A stretch of 21,478 nt of DNA, taken from assembly GCA_023393655.1 (NCBI GenBank), contig JAEWKP010000023.1, forward strand, positions 1 through 21,478, given 5' to 3'. Position 1 is the first letter of the stretch. Each line of letters starts with the position of its first letter. The position numbers and the translations under genes are program-made. Below the pieces are notes generated by a model that worked only from the letters and a program-made list of their open reading frames with translations, had not been told where the DNA came from and ran no database searches. Shown here one piece after another: positions 1 to 5,900 of this stretch. This DNA is from Pseudomonadota bacterium. GTDB taxonomy: Bacteria > Pseudomonadota > Alphaproteobacteria > Rhizobiales > Beijerinckiaceae.

Positions 1-45
1 GCTCTTGCGAGCCGCCCTTCCGCATACCGGTAATCCCGGAAACGA

Positions 46-525
46 TCAGCGCTTCGAGAACTGGAAGCTGCGGCGGGCCTTGGCCTTGCCGAACTTCTTA
101 CGCTCGACGACACGCGAGTCGCGGGTCAGGAAGCCTTCCTTCTTGAGCGGGCCGCGAAGCTCCGGCTCGTAGAAGGTCAGCGCCTTGGAGATGCCGTGGC
201 GCACCGCGCCGGCCTGGCCGGAGAGGCCGCCGCCCTTGACCGAGACGACGACGTCGTACTGGGTCATGCGGTCGACGAGCTGGAGCGGCTGCGCCAGCAC
301 GAGACGCAGCACCGGGCGAGCGAAGTAGATCTCCTGGTCGCGGCCGTTGACGGTGACCTTGCCGGAGCCCGGCTTGATCCAGACGCGGGCGATGGCGTTC
401 TTGCGCTTGCCGGTGGCATAGGCGCGGCCCTGCGCATCGACCTTCTTGACATGGACGGGAGCGGCGGGCTGCTCGGGCTTGGCGACTTCGCCGAGCTGGG
501 AGAGAGACTGAAGAACCTCGGCCAT
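46..525 (-). CDS. rpsI: 30S ribosomal protein S9
   Basis: Ribosomal protein S9 (uS9) of the small subunit head, whose C-terminal tail reaches the P-site tRNA. The 159-residue product carries the family signature GLSGQAGAVRHGIS at about residues 100-113 and the diagnostic basic tail ending FQFSKR. The core starts near residue 36 (AYATGKRKNAIARVWI). The first 35 residues are an extension of the kind common in alphaproteobacterial S9 and make the protein longer than the roughly 130-residue E. coli form. The start ATG lies only 2 nt after the rplM stop, so the two genes are almost certainly cotranscribed and translationally coupled, the usual rplM-rpsI order. The 45 bases beyond the stop, up to the window edge, show no clear terminator. 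Identification is near certain. Confidence 0.98.
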   Translation of the reverse strand: MAEVLQSLSQLGEVAKPEQPAAPVHVKKVDAQGRAYATGKRKNAIARVWIKPGSGKVTVNGRDQEIYFARPVLRLVLAQPLQLVDRMTQYDVVVSVKGGGLSGQAGAVRHGISKALTFYEPELRGPLKKEGFLTRDSRVVERKKFGKAKARRSFQFSKR

Positions 526-527
526 GG

Positions 528-992
528 TCAGACCCTCTTGTTCTTGCCGTTGAGCGCGGCGACGTCGAGCGCCTCCGGCGACTGAGCGGCATGCGGATGC
601 TCCGCGCCCTTGTAGACGCGCAGGTTGCCAAGGATCTGGCGGAAGAGCGGCCCGCGCGGCAGCATGCGCTCGACGGCCTTCTCGAGGATACGCTCAGGGA
701 AGCGGCCTTCCAGGATGAACTTGGCCGAACGCTCCTTGATGCCACCCGGGAAGCCCGTGTGGTGGTAGTAGTTCTTCTGCTCGCGCTTGCGGCCGGTCAG
801 GGAGACCTTCTCGGCGTTGATCACGATGACATTGTCGCCGCAGTCGACATGGGGGGTGTAGGCGGCCTTGTGCTTGCCGCGCAGACGCATCGCCACAACG
901 GAGGCGAGACGGCCGACGACGAGCCCGGAGGCGTCGATCACAACCCACTTCTTTTCGACATCGGCGGGCTTGAGCGAGACGGTGGTCTTCAT
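528..992 (-). CDS. rplM: 50S ribosomal protein L13
   Basis: Ribosomal protein L13 (uL13), an early-assembling protein of the large subunit. The 154-residue product matches the full family length. Recognisable blocks are KWVVIDASGLVVGRLAS (residues 15-31), CGDNVIVINAEKV (51-63), NYYHHTGFPGG (74-84) and the AVERMLPRGPLFRQ stretch (106-119). I chose the ATG at 992 because it gives the standard N-terminus MKTTVSLKP; an in-frame extension further upstream adds 34 residues unlike L13 and runs through a strong hairpin. An AAGGGT-like ribosome site sits just upstream. First gene of the operon with rpsI. In E. coli and Bacillus, L13 is known to control its own operon through the mRNA leader, which makes the leader hairpin here relevant. 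Confidence 0.98.
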   Translation of the reverse strand: MKTTVSLKPADVEKKWVVIDASGLVVGRLASVVAMRLRGKHKAAYTPHVDCGDNVIVINAEKVSLTGRKREQKNYYHHTGFPGGIKERSAKFILEGRFPERILEKAVERMLPRGPLFRQILGNLRVYKGAEHPHAAQSPEALDVAALNGKNKRV

Positions 993-1013
993 CGCGGCAC
1001 CCTTCGGTTGCGT

Positions 1014-1055
1014 TAAAAAAGGCCACGCCGCCGGAGAGCCCGGCGGCGGTGTGGC
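1014..1055 (-). terminator. Terminator-like hairpin in the rplM leader (possible attenuator)
   Basis: Read on the minus strand, a GC-only 9-bp stem (CGCCGCCGG, 1040-1048, with its complement at 1026-1034) closes a 5-nt loop. It can be lengthened by GCCAC/GTGGC at 1051-1055 and 1022-1026, with a small bulge. GGCC and a run of six T (1015-1020) follow. This is the shape of an intrinsic terminator, but it lies 22 nt before the rplM start codon and downstream of the only good -35 boxes. No minus-strand gene precedes it for more than 1 kb, so it probably acts on the rplM-rpsI transcript itself. Confidence 0.6.
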
Positions 1056-1059
1056 GTGG

Positions 1060-1088
1060 TGACTACGGCGCATCGACACGCATGTCAA
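1060..1088 (-). promoter_or_regulatory. Candidate rplM-rpsI promoter
   Basis: A perfect -35 hexamer TTGACA (1083-1088, minus strand) is followed after 17 bp by a weak -10, TAGTCA (1060-1065). Transcription would begin near 1053, at the edge of the leader hairpin. A second perfect TTGACA lies at 1138-1143 but has only a T-rich stretch where its -10 should be. One or both may drive the operon. The assignment rests on hexamer matching alone. Confidence 0.4.
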
Positions 1089-1271
1089 GCACAAGAACGC
1101 ACTCGATATGCCGAAAAAATGTTTGTTTTCAGCGGAATGTCAAAAACGGTAATTAGATACCACATCAGCATTCAGCTCTTCGATTTTGCGTCCTTCATCA
1201 GGCGCTCGCCCCTGCCCGCTCGAGCCCGGAAGACGCTCGACGGATCGCCAAACCAATGCCACAACCGGCTC

Positions 1272-1302
1272 TTGACTTAGAGTGCACTCAAAGATGTAGC
1301 TA
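1272..1302 (+). promoter_or_regulatory. MerR-type promoter and operator
   Basis: A -35 TTGACT (1272-1277) and a -10-like TAGCTA (1297-1302) are separated by 19 bp, the over-long spacer typical of promoters activated by MerR-family proteins. The spacer holds the perfect palindrome GAGTGCACTC (1280-1289), extended on both sides by TT/AA to an interrupted 16-bp dyad (1277-1292). Such dyads are the established binding geometry of MerR dimers. The MerR gene begins 30 bp downstream, so autoregulation of it and its overlapping partner is the natural reading. Confidence 0.75.
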
Positions 1303-1331
1303 GTTGTGCGTCACGACGAACAAGGCAAGCC

Positions 1332-1763
1332 ATGAAGATCGGGGATCTCGCGAGGCGCACCGGGCTGTCGGCCCATACGATCCGCTATTATGAGCGAATC
1401 AAGCTGCTGCCCTATGCCTCTCGCGCCTCGTCCAAGCACCGCGAATACGACGCCTCCATTCTGTCCTGGATCGACTTCATCGGCCGTCTGAAGACGACCG
1501 GAATGCCGATCCGCGACATGCTGCGATATGCGCGCCTGCGCGAACGCGGCCCGGCGACGGAGGAGGATCGCCGCATTCTGCTGGAGGAGCACCGGGCGAA
1601 GGTCCGGGCTCATGTCGCCGAGCTTCAGGCCTGCCTTGCCGTCCTCGACACCAAGATCGCCGGCTATGCCGGCTTGGAGACGGTGGAGACAAACCATGAC
1701 GCAGCAGCAGAGCGACACGAACGAGCGGTTCGAGAGAGGCTGGCAGGCCCTGTCGGCCATTGA
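1332..1763 (+). CDS. MerR family transcriptional regulator
   Basis: DNA-binding regulator of the MerR family, 143 residues. The N-terminal winged helix is clear: MKIGDLARRTGLSAHTIRYY (residues 1-20), then ERIKLLP and the second wing region through about residue 70. A long helix follows (about 75-115, EEHRAKVRAHVAELQACLAVLDTKI) of the type that forms the antiparallel coiled-coil dimer interface. There is only one cysteine (C101), so no metal-binding or redox cysteine cluster; an organic or stress signal is more likely, but the effector cannot be read from sequence. The start has an AAGG site about 7 nt upstream. The last 22 codons overlap the next gene in another frame, giving a charged tail that looks unlike a normal MerR terminus. 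Confidence 0.93.
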   Translation: MKIGDLARRTGLSAHTIRYYERIKLLPYASRASSKHREYDASILSWIDFIGRLKTTGMPIRDMLRYARLRERGPATEEDRRILLEEHRAKVRAHVAELQACLAVLDTKIAGYAGLETVETNHDAAAERHERAVRERLAGPVGH

Positions 1764-2103
1764 TGGCGAAGCCGGGGCCAGGGTGATCGAGCAACTTGCC
1801 GATATTGCTCCCGATTTCGCGCGCTACATCGTCGAATTCCCCTTCGGCGACATCTACACGCGCTCAGGCCTCGATCTCAGACAACGCGAAATCGCGACCA
1901 TTGCGGCCCTGGCCGCGCTCGGCAACGCGACGCCGCAGCTGAAGGTGCATATCGAGGCCGGGCTGAATGTCGGGCTCAGCCGCGACGAAATCGTGGAAGT
2001 CCTGATCCAGATGGCCGTCTATGCCGGTTTTCCGGCCGCCCTCAACGGGCTCTTTGCCGCCAAGGAGGTCTTTGCGGCGCGGACTCTCCAGCAAGCGGCC
2101 TGA
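1696..2103 (+). CDS. Carboxymuconolactone decarboxylase family protein
   Basis: All-alpha protein of the carboxymuconolactone decarboxylase (CMD) superfamily, 135 residues. The core is conserved: FERGWQALSAIDGEAG (12-27), FGDIYTRSGLDLRQREIATIAALAALGN (50-77), QLKVHIEAGLNVGLSRDEIVEVLIQMAVYAGFPAALNG (81-118). H85 is at the conserved position of the family. There are no cysteines, so it lacks the CxxC of AhpD peroxidase partners and is not a peroxidase of that type. Whether it decarboxylates a lactone, as PcaC does, is not shown; no protocatechuate genes are nearby. The ATG has a good GGAG site 7 nt upstream (1685-1688), which supports this start even though it lies 68 nt inside the merR gene. 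It is probably the main target of that regulator. Confidence 0.88.
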   Translation: MTQQQSDTNERFERGWQALSAIDGEAGARVIEQLADIAPDFARYIVEFPFGDIYTRSGLDLRQREIATIAALAALGNATPQLKVHIEAGLNVGLSRDEIVEVLIQMAVYAGFPAALNGLFAAKEVFAARTLQQAA

Positions 2104-2121
2104 GGCAGCACAAAAGCAGCA

Positions 2122-2161
2122 AGCGGTTACCGCTCGACCGGGATCGAATAGGTCCCGGTCG
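2122..2161. terminator. Inverted repeats at convergent gene ends
   Basis: Two adjacent dyads sit where the CMD gene and the thioesterase gene converge: AGCGGT-T-ACCGCT (2122-2134), and a 9-bp stem CGACCGGGA / TCCCGGTCG (2135-2143 and 2153-2161) with a 9-nt loop. The second lies inside the last codons of the thioesterase gene. Neither has a proper T-run, so termination is an inference from position and stem strength. Confidence 0.3.
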
Positions 2162-2555
2162 CGTGGCAGACCATCTCCGCCTCCCCTTGCGAATAGAGGC
2201 AGACCTCGCCGACAGCGAGCCGCTTGCCGAGCTTGAGCAGCTTCGCCTCGCCGATCAGCGCGGCCTGGCCGGGCTTGCGCAGGAAGTTGAAGTTGAGGCT
2301 CGTCGTCACCGCGAGGCCGACCGGGCCGATCTGGGCCAGGATCGCCGCATAGAGCGCAAGATCCGCCAGCGCCATCATGGTCGGCCCCGAGATCGTGCCG
2401 CCGGGTCGCAGGTGCTTCTCATGGTAGTCGCAGCGCATCCGGGCCGTCATCGGCCCGACCGCCTCGATGAAATAGGTCCGCCCGCCATAATGGAGCTGGG
2501 GGAAGACCTCGTCGAGATAGGCATCGATCTCGGAGGCACTCATGCGGGTCGTCAT
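2127..2555 (-). CDS. PaaI-type hotdog thioesterase
   Basis: Probable acyl-CoA thioesterase of the hotdog-fold PaaI/YdiI type, 142 residues. The diagnostic segment HEKHLRPGGTISGPTMMALA (residues 45-64) contains the GG-x-S/G-P turn at the head of the central hotdog helix. It is followed by DLALYAAIL, the strand VTTSLNFNFLRKP (83-95) and a typical C-terminal ATGTYSIP (132-139). The ATG at 2555 gives MTTRMSAS; a second in-frame ATG at 2543 is possible, and neither has a strong ribosome site. The gene is divergent from the enoyl-CoA-hydratase-like gene with about 90 bp between starts, so both may share a control region and act on related acyl-CoA esters. The substrate is unknown. Confidence 0.87.
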   Translation of the reverse strand: MTTRMSASEIDAYLDEVFPQLHYGGRTYFIEAVGPMTARMRCDYHEKHLRPGGTISGPTMMALADLALYAAILAQIGPVGLAVTTSLNFNFLRKPGQAALIGEAKLLKLGKRLAVGEVCLYSQGEAEMVCHATGTYSIPVER

Positions 2556-2645
2556 GCGGAAAACCGAAGGCTGGGGCGGGACTTCTCCCCTTGCAGCATG
2601 GTGGGCCGGCTCCGACAATAGGCGCAAATGCGGAAAGGAAGCGCC

Positions 2646-3461
2646 ATGAACGCCCATCACAAGCCGGATGCCGCGCCGGTCCTGCTGCGCCAGGACGCCG
2701 GCGGCATCGCAACACTGACGCTGAACCGCCCGCAAGCTCGCAACCCGCTGAGCGAGGCGATGCTGGCGGCGTTGAGCGAGACGTTCAGAGCCATCGCGTC
2801 CGACCGGTCGGTCAAGGTCGTCATCCTCACCGCGGCGGGGCCGGTGTTCAGCGCCGGGCACGATCTCAAGGAGATGACCGCCCATCGCGCCGATCCCGAC
2901 CGGGGCCGGGCCTATTTCACGGACATTCTCGGGCGCTGTTCGGCCATGATGCAGCAGATCACTGCCCTGCCCCAACCGGTGATCGCGGCCGTCGAGGGCA
3001 CGGCAACCGCCGCCGGCTGCCAGCTCGTGGCGAGCTGCGACCTCGCCGTCGCGGGCGAGGCGGCGCGCTTCTGCACGCCGGGCGTCCATATCGGATTGTT
3101 CTGCTCGACGCCGATGGTCGCGCTCTCGCGCAACCTATCGGCCAAGCATGCGCTGGAGATGCTGCTGCTCGGCGAGATGGTGCCGGCCGGGGAAGCCCTG
3201 CGGATGGGGCTGGTCAATCGCGTCGCGCCCGCCGGCGAGGCATTGGCCGAGGCGCGGCGCCTCGCGGCGATCATCGCCTCGAAATCGCCGGCGACGGTCA
3301 AGATCGGCAAGCTCGCCTTCTACGAGCAGCGCGAGATGGGACTGAAGGCGGCTTACGACCACGCCTCGGCCGTGATGGTCGAGAACATGCTGGCGCGGGA
3401 CGCCGAGGAAGGCATCGGCGCCTTCGTGGAAAAGCGCGCACCGGTGTGGGAGGGGGAATGA
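2646..3461 (+). CDS. Enoyl-CoA hydratase/isomerase family protein (ECHDC3-like)
   Basis: Crotonase-fold protein of 271 residues. Visible blocks are LNRPQARNPLS (26-36), the CoA-pocket and oxyanion segment FSAGHDLKEM (68-77), PVIAAVEGTATAAGCQLVAS (111-130), TPGVHIGLFCSTP (144-156) and LLGEMVPAGEALRMGLVNRV. The second oxyanion-hole glycine (G124) is kept. The two catalytic glutamates of classical enoyl-CoA hydratase align with Q126 and G146, so ordinary hydratase chemistry is doubtful. The pattern GCQLVAS with GLFCSTP resembles the ECHDC3 group, whose reaction is not settled. The ATG at 2646 is preferred over one 18 nt upstream because a GGAAAGGAAG site lies between them. Divergent from the thioesterase. 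Confidence 0.88.
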   Translation: MNAHHKPDAAPVLLRQDAGGIATLTLNRPQARNPLSEAMLAALSETFRAIASDRSVKVVILTAAGPVFSAGHDLKEMTAHRADPDRGRAYFTDILGRCSAMMQQITALPQPVIAAVEGTATAAGCQLVASCDLAVAGEAARFCTPGVHIGLFCSTPMVALSRNLSAKHALEMLLLGEMVPAGEALRMGLVNRVAPAGEALAEARRLAAIIASKSPATVKIGKLAFYEQREMGLKAAYDHASAVMVENMLARDAEEGIGAFVEKRAPVWEGE

Positions 3462-3503
3462 CAAACTCCATGTCATCGCGGCGTTACGCTTCGGTCGCGC
3501 GGG

Positions 3504-3532
3504 GTGACGGCGCGGTTGCCGCATCCTATATC
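3504..3532 (+). promoter_or_regulatory. Candidate promoter of the CoA-binding protein gene
   Basis: GTGACG (3504-3509) and TATATC (3527-3532), each matching 4 of 6 consensus bases, are 17 bp apart and end 35 bp before the start codon. They lie in the 106-bp gap after the crotonase gene, so the CoA-binding protein gene may have its own promoter. Confidence 0.35.
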
Positions 3533-3567
3533 GACCTCGCGCCTTCCCTGCCGCTGAGCCCAGCTTC

Positions 3568-4098
3568 ATGAACCACGCCGCCTATCCCGACAGCCTGATC
3601 CGCGCCATCCTGAAATCCGTGAAGCGGGTCGCGCTGGTCGGCGCCTCCGCCAACGAGGCGCGGCCGAGCTGGATCGTGACGAAGTACCTGCTCGACCGCG
3701 GCTATGACGTGATCCCGGTCAATCCCGGCCTCGCCGGCCAGACGATCCTCGGCAAGACGGTCTATGCCGCGCTGAAGGACATCCCCGGCCCGATCGACAT
3801 GGTCGAGATCTTCCGCAATTCGCAAGCCGCCGGGCCGATCACCGACGAGGCGCTGGCGCTCGATCCGCTGCCCAAGGTGATCTGGATGCAGCTTTCGGTG
3901 CGCAACGACGAGGCCGCGGCACGGGCCGAGGCGAAGGGCGTCACCGTCGTCATGAACCGCTGCCCCAAGATCGAATACGGTCGCCTTTCCGGGGAGATCG
4001 GCTGGCAGGGCATCAATTCGCGCATCCTCTCGGCCAAGAAGCCGGTGCTCGCCGGCAAGGGCTTCCAGAAGCTGACGATCCACCGGCCGGGCACCTGA
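3568..4098 (+). CDS. CoA-binding protein (YccU-like Rossmann domain)
   Basis: Single-domain CoA-binding protein (CoA_binding_2 type, as in E. coli YccU), 176 residues. A Rossmann-type nucleotide loop is visible at VALVGASANEARPSW (21-35), followed by YLLDRGYDVIPVNPG (40-54), IDMVEIFRNS (76-85), PKVIWMQLSVRN (about 102-113) and the conserved MNRCPKIEY (about 131-139). The fold is that of the CoA-binding domain of succinyl-CoA synthetase alpha subunits without the catalytic parts. A ligand-binding or regulatory role is likely but no reaction is known for the family. It precedes metY by 87 bp on the same strand, a pairing I recall from other Rhizobiales; metY has its own candidate promoter. Confidence 0.9.
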   Translation: MNHAAYPDSLIRAILKSVKRVALVGASANEARPSWIVTKYLLDRGYDVIPVNPGLAGQTILGKTVYAALKDIPGPIDMVEIFRNSQAAGPITDEALALDPLPKVIWMQLSVRNDEAAARAEAKGVTVVMNRCPKIEYGRLSGEIGWQGINSRILSAKKPVLAGKGFQKLTIHRPGT

Positions 4099-4117
4099 CG
4101 CGGCCTGCCGCTCCGAA

Positions 4118-4151
4118 TTGACGCCTCGCGAGCCGTTCGTTAAATCGAACG
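4118..4151 (+). promoter_or_regulatory. Candidate metY promoter with inverted repeat over the -10
   Basis: TTGACG (4118-4123) and TTAAAT (4140-4145) form a -35/-10 pair with a 16-bp spacer. The -10 is exactly the 6-nt centre of the inverted repeat CGTTCG (4134-4139) / CGAACG (4146-4151). A dyad centred on a -10 box is a common repressor arrangement. The sequence does not match the SAM-II riboswitch known upstream of methionine genes in alphaproteobacteria. Confidence 0.45.
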
Positions 4152-4185
4152 ATCCGTTTTCGACGTCAGACCATAGGGAGCAGCC

Positions 4186-5463
4186 ATGACCGACCGCGCA
4201 CCGGGGTTCCACACACTCGCCATCCATGCCGGAGCGGCTCCCGACGCGGCGACCGGCGCACGCGCCACGCCGATCTACCAGACGACCTCCTTCGTCTTCG
4301 ACGATGTCGACCATGCCGCCTCGCTGTTCGGCCTGCAGGCCTTCGGCAACATCTATTCACGCCTCGGCAACCCGACGAATGCGGTGCTGGAAGAGCGCGT
4401 CGCGGCGCTGGAGGGCGGCACGGCGGCGCTCGCCGTCGCCTCGGGCCATGCGGCCGAGTTCCTGTGCTTCCACGCGCTGCTGCAGCCCGGCGACGAGTTC
4501 GTCGCTTCGCGCAAGCTCTATGGCGGCTCGATCAACCAGTTCAACCATTCCTACAAGAACTTCGGCTGGAACGTGATCTGGGCCGATCCTGACGATCTCG
4601 AAGGCTTCGCCGCCGCTGTGACGCCGAAGACCAAGGCGATCTTCATCGAATCCATCGCCAATCCCGGCGGCGTCATCGTCGACATCGCCGCGATCAGCGC
4701 GATCGCGAAGAAGCACAACATCCCGCTCGTCGTCGACAACACGATGGCCTCGCCCTATCTGCTGCGCCCGTTCGAGCACGGCGCCGACATCGTCGTGCAT
4801 TCGGCGACGAAATTCCTCGGCGGCCATGGCAACTCGATCGGCGGCCTGATCGTCGATGGCGGCTCGTTCAACTGGGTCGGCGACGACCGCTATCCGATGC
4901 TCTCCAAGCCGCGGCCGGAATATAACGGCATGGTGCTGGGCGAGACCTTCGGCAATTTCGCCTTCGCCATCGCGACCCGCGTGCTCGGCCTGCGCGACCT
5001 CGGTCCGGCGCTCTCGCCCTTCAACGCCTTCATGCTGCTGACCGGCATCGAGACCCTGCCGCTGCGCATGCAGAGGCATTGCGAGAGCACGCAGAAGGTC
5101 GCCGAGCATCTCCAGAAGCATCCGGCGGTCGAGTGGGTCAGCTATCCCGGCCTGCCCGGCGACAAATATCACGAGCTCGCCAAGCGCTATGCGCCGAAGG
5201 GCGCCGGCGCGGTCTTCACCTTCGGGCTCAAGGGCGGCTACGACGCCGGCGTCAAGCTGGTCTCGAACCTCAAGCTGTTCTCGCATCTGGCCAATATCGG
5301 CGATACGCGCTCGCTGGTGATCCACCCGGCCTCGACCACCCATCGCCAGCTCACCGACGAGCAGAAGACCGCGTCCGGCGCCGGCCCGCAGGTGGTGCGC
5401 CTCTCGATCGGTCTCGAGGATGTCGAGGACCTGATCGCGGATCTGGATCAGGCGCTGGCCTGA
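4186..5463 (+). CDS. metY: O-acetylhomoserine aminocarboxypropyltransferase (sulfhydrylase)
   Basis: PLP enzyme of the Cys/Met metabolism family, 425 residues, the normal length for O-acetylhomoserine sulfhydrylase. It makes homocysteine from O-acetylhomoserine and sulfide, or a related thiol-transfer reaction. Key features are YSRLGNPT (57-64, the phosphate-binding Tyr and Arg of the neighbouring subunit), the stacking region SGHAAEF (86-92), D184 in VVDNTMASP (cofactor pyridine nitrogen), and the Schiff-base lysine K209 in HSATKFLGGHGNSIGG (205-220). The C-terminal HPASTTHRQLT and VRLSIGLEDVEDLI blocks are complete. An AGGGAG site 5 nt before the ATG fixes the start. MetY is chosen over MetB/MetZ on length and the FGNIYSR and GGHGNSIGG context. 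Its end overlaps the convergent HIT gene by 16 bp. Confidence 0.95.
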   Translation: MTDRAPGFHTLAIHAGAAPDAATGARATPIYQTTSFVFDDVDHAASLFGLQAFGNIYSRLGNPTNAVLEERVAALEGGTAALAVASGHAAEFLCFHALLQPGDEFVASRKLYGGSINQFNHSYKNFGWNVIWADPDDLEGFAAAVTPKTKAIFIESIANPGGVIVDIAAISAIAKKHNIPLVVDNTMASPYLLRPFEHGADIVVHSATKFLGGHGNSIGGLIVDGGSFNWVGDDRYPMLSKPRPEYNGMVLGETFGNFAFAIATRVLGLRDLGPALSPFNAFMLLTGIETLPLRMQRHCESTQKVAEHLQKHPAVEWVSYPGLPGDKYHELAKRYAPKGAGAVFTFGLKGGYDAGVKLVSNLKLFSHLANIGDTRSLVIHPASTTHRQLTDEQKTASGAGPQVVRLSIGLEDVEDLIADLDQALA

Positions 5464-5900
5464 CCCTTCGCCAATTCCAGGCGGATGCGGGATGCCGTAT
5501 CCGCCTGCTCCGCCTGGGGCGGGCGCGGCGGGTCACGATAGGTCACGACCTCCTCGGCGATATAGCGCCGCGAGGTCACGTCGTCCGAGCGCACCATCGG
5601 AATGAGATGCGCATGGGCATGGGCGAGATCGTTGCCCGTGAACATGAAGGCCACACGCTTGACGCCATAGATCGCCTTCAGCGCCTTCGCCACGCGCTGG
5701 CCGAGCTGTACGATCTCGGCCGCGAGTTCGGCAGGCAGGTCGTCGAAATAAGCGTGATGCGTGCGCGGCACGATCTGGACATGGCCCGGCCGGACCGGCG
5801 CAATGTCGAGGAAGGCGACGAGATTTTCGGTCTCCGCGACGCGGTGCGCAGGAATGCGCCCTGCCGCAATCTCGCAGAACAGGCAGCGATCAGGCGGCAT
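5448..5900 (-). CDS. HIT family protein (histidine triad nucleotide-binding)
   Basis: Histidine-triad protein, 150 residues. The catalytic motif is HAHAHLIP at residues 94-101 (H94, H96, H98), which in HINT/FHIT-type enzymes hydrolyses nucleoside phosphoramidates or dinucleoside polyphosphates. The N-terminal CLFCEIAAGRIPAH (6-19), the segment LVAFLDIAPVRPGHVQIVPRTHH (27-49) and LAAEIVQLGQRVAKAL fit the Hint branch. C6 and C9 form a CxxC pair that often binds zinc in this branch. The start ATG overlaps the end of ctaA by 11 bp, so it is the second gene of a ctaA-HIT transcript. Specific substrate unknown. Confidence 0.92.
   Translation of the reverse strand: MPPDRCLFCEIAAGRIPAHRVAETENLVAFLDIAPVRPGHVQIVPRTHHAYFDDLPAELAAEIVQLGQRVAKALKAIYGVKRVAFMFTGNDLAHAHAHLIPMVRSDDVTSRRYIAEEVVTYRDPPRPPQAEQADTASRIRLELAKGQASA

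Noticed and set aside
2191..2655. Overlapping frames antisense to the thioesterase and other genes
   Set aside because: They are shadow frames caused by high GC content; the opposite-strand proteins have clear family motifs.
4099..4185. SAM-II riboswitch upstream of metY
   Set aside because: Expected because of the gene and the clade, but the conserved pseudoknot elements are not present; only a short inverted repeat over the -10 was found.
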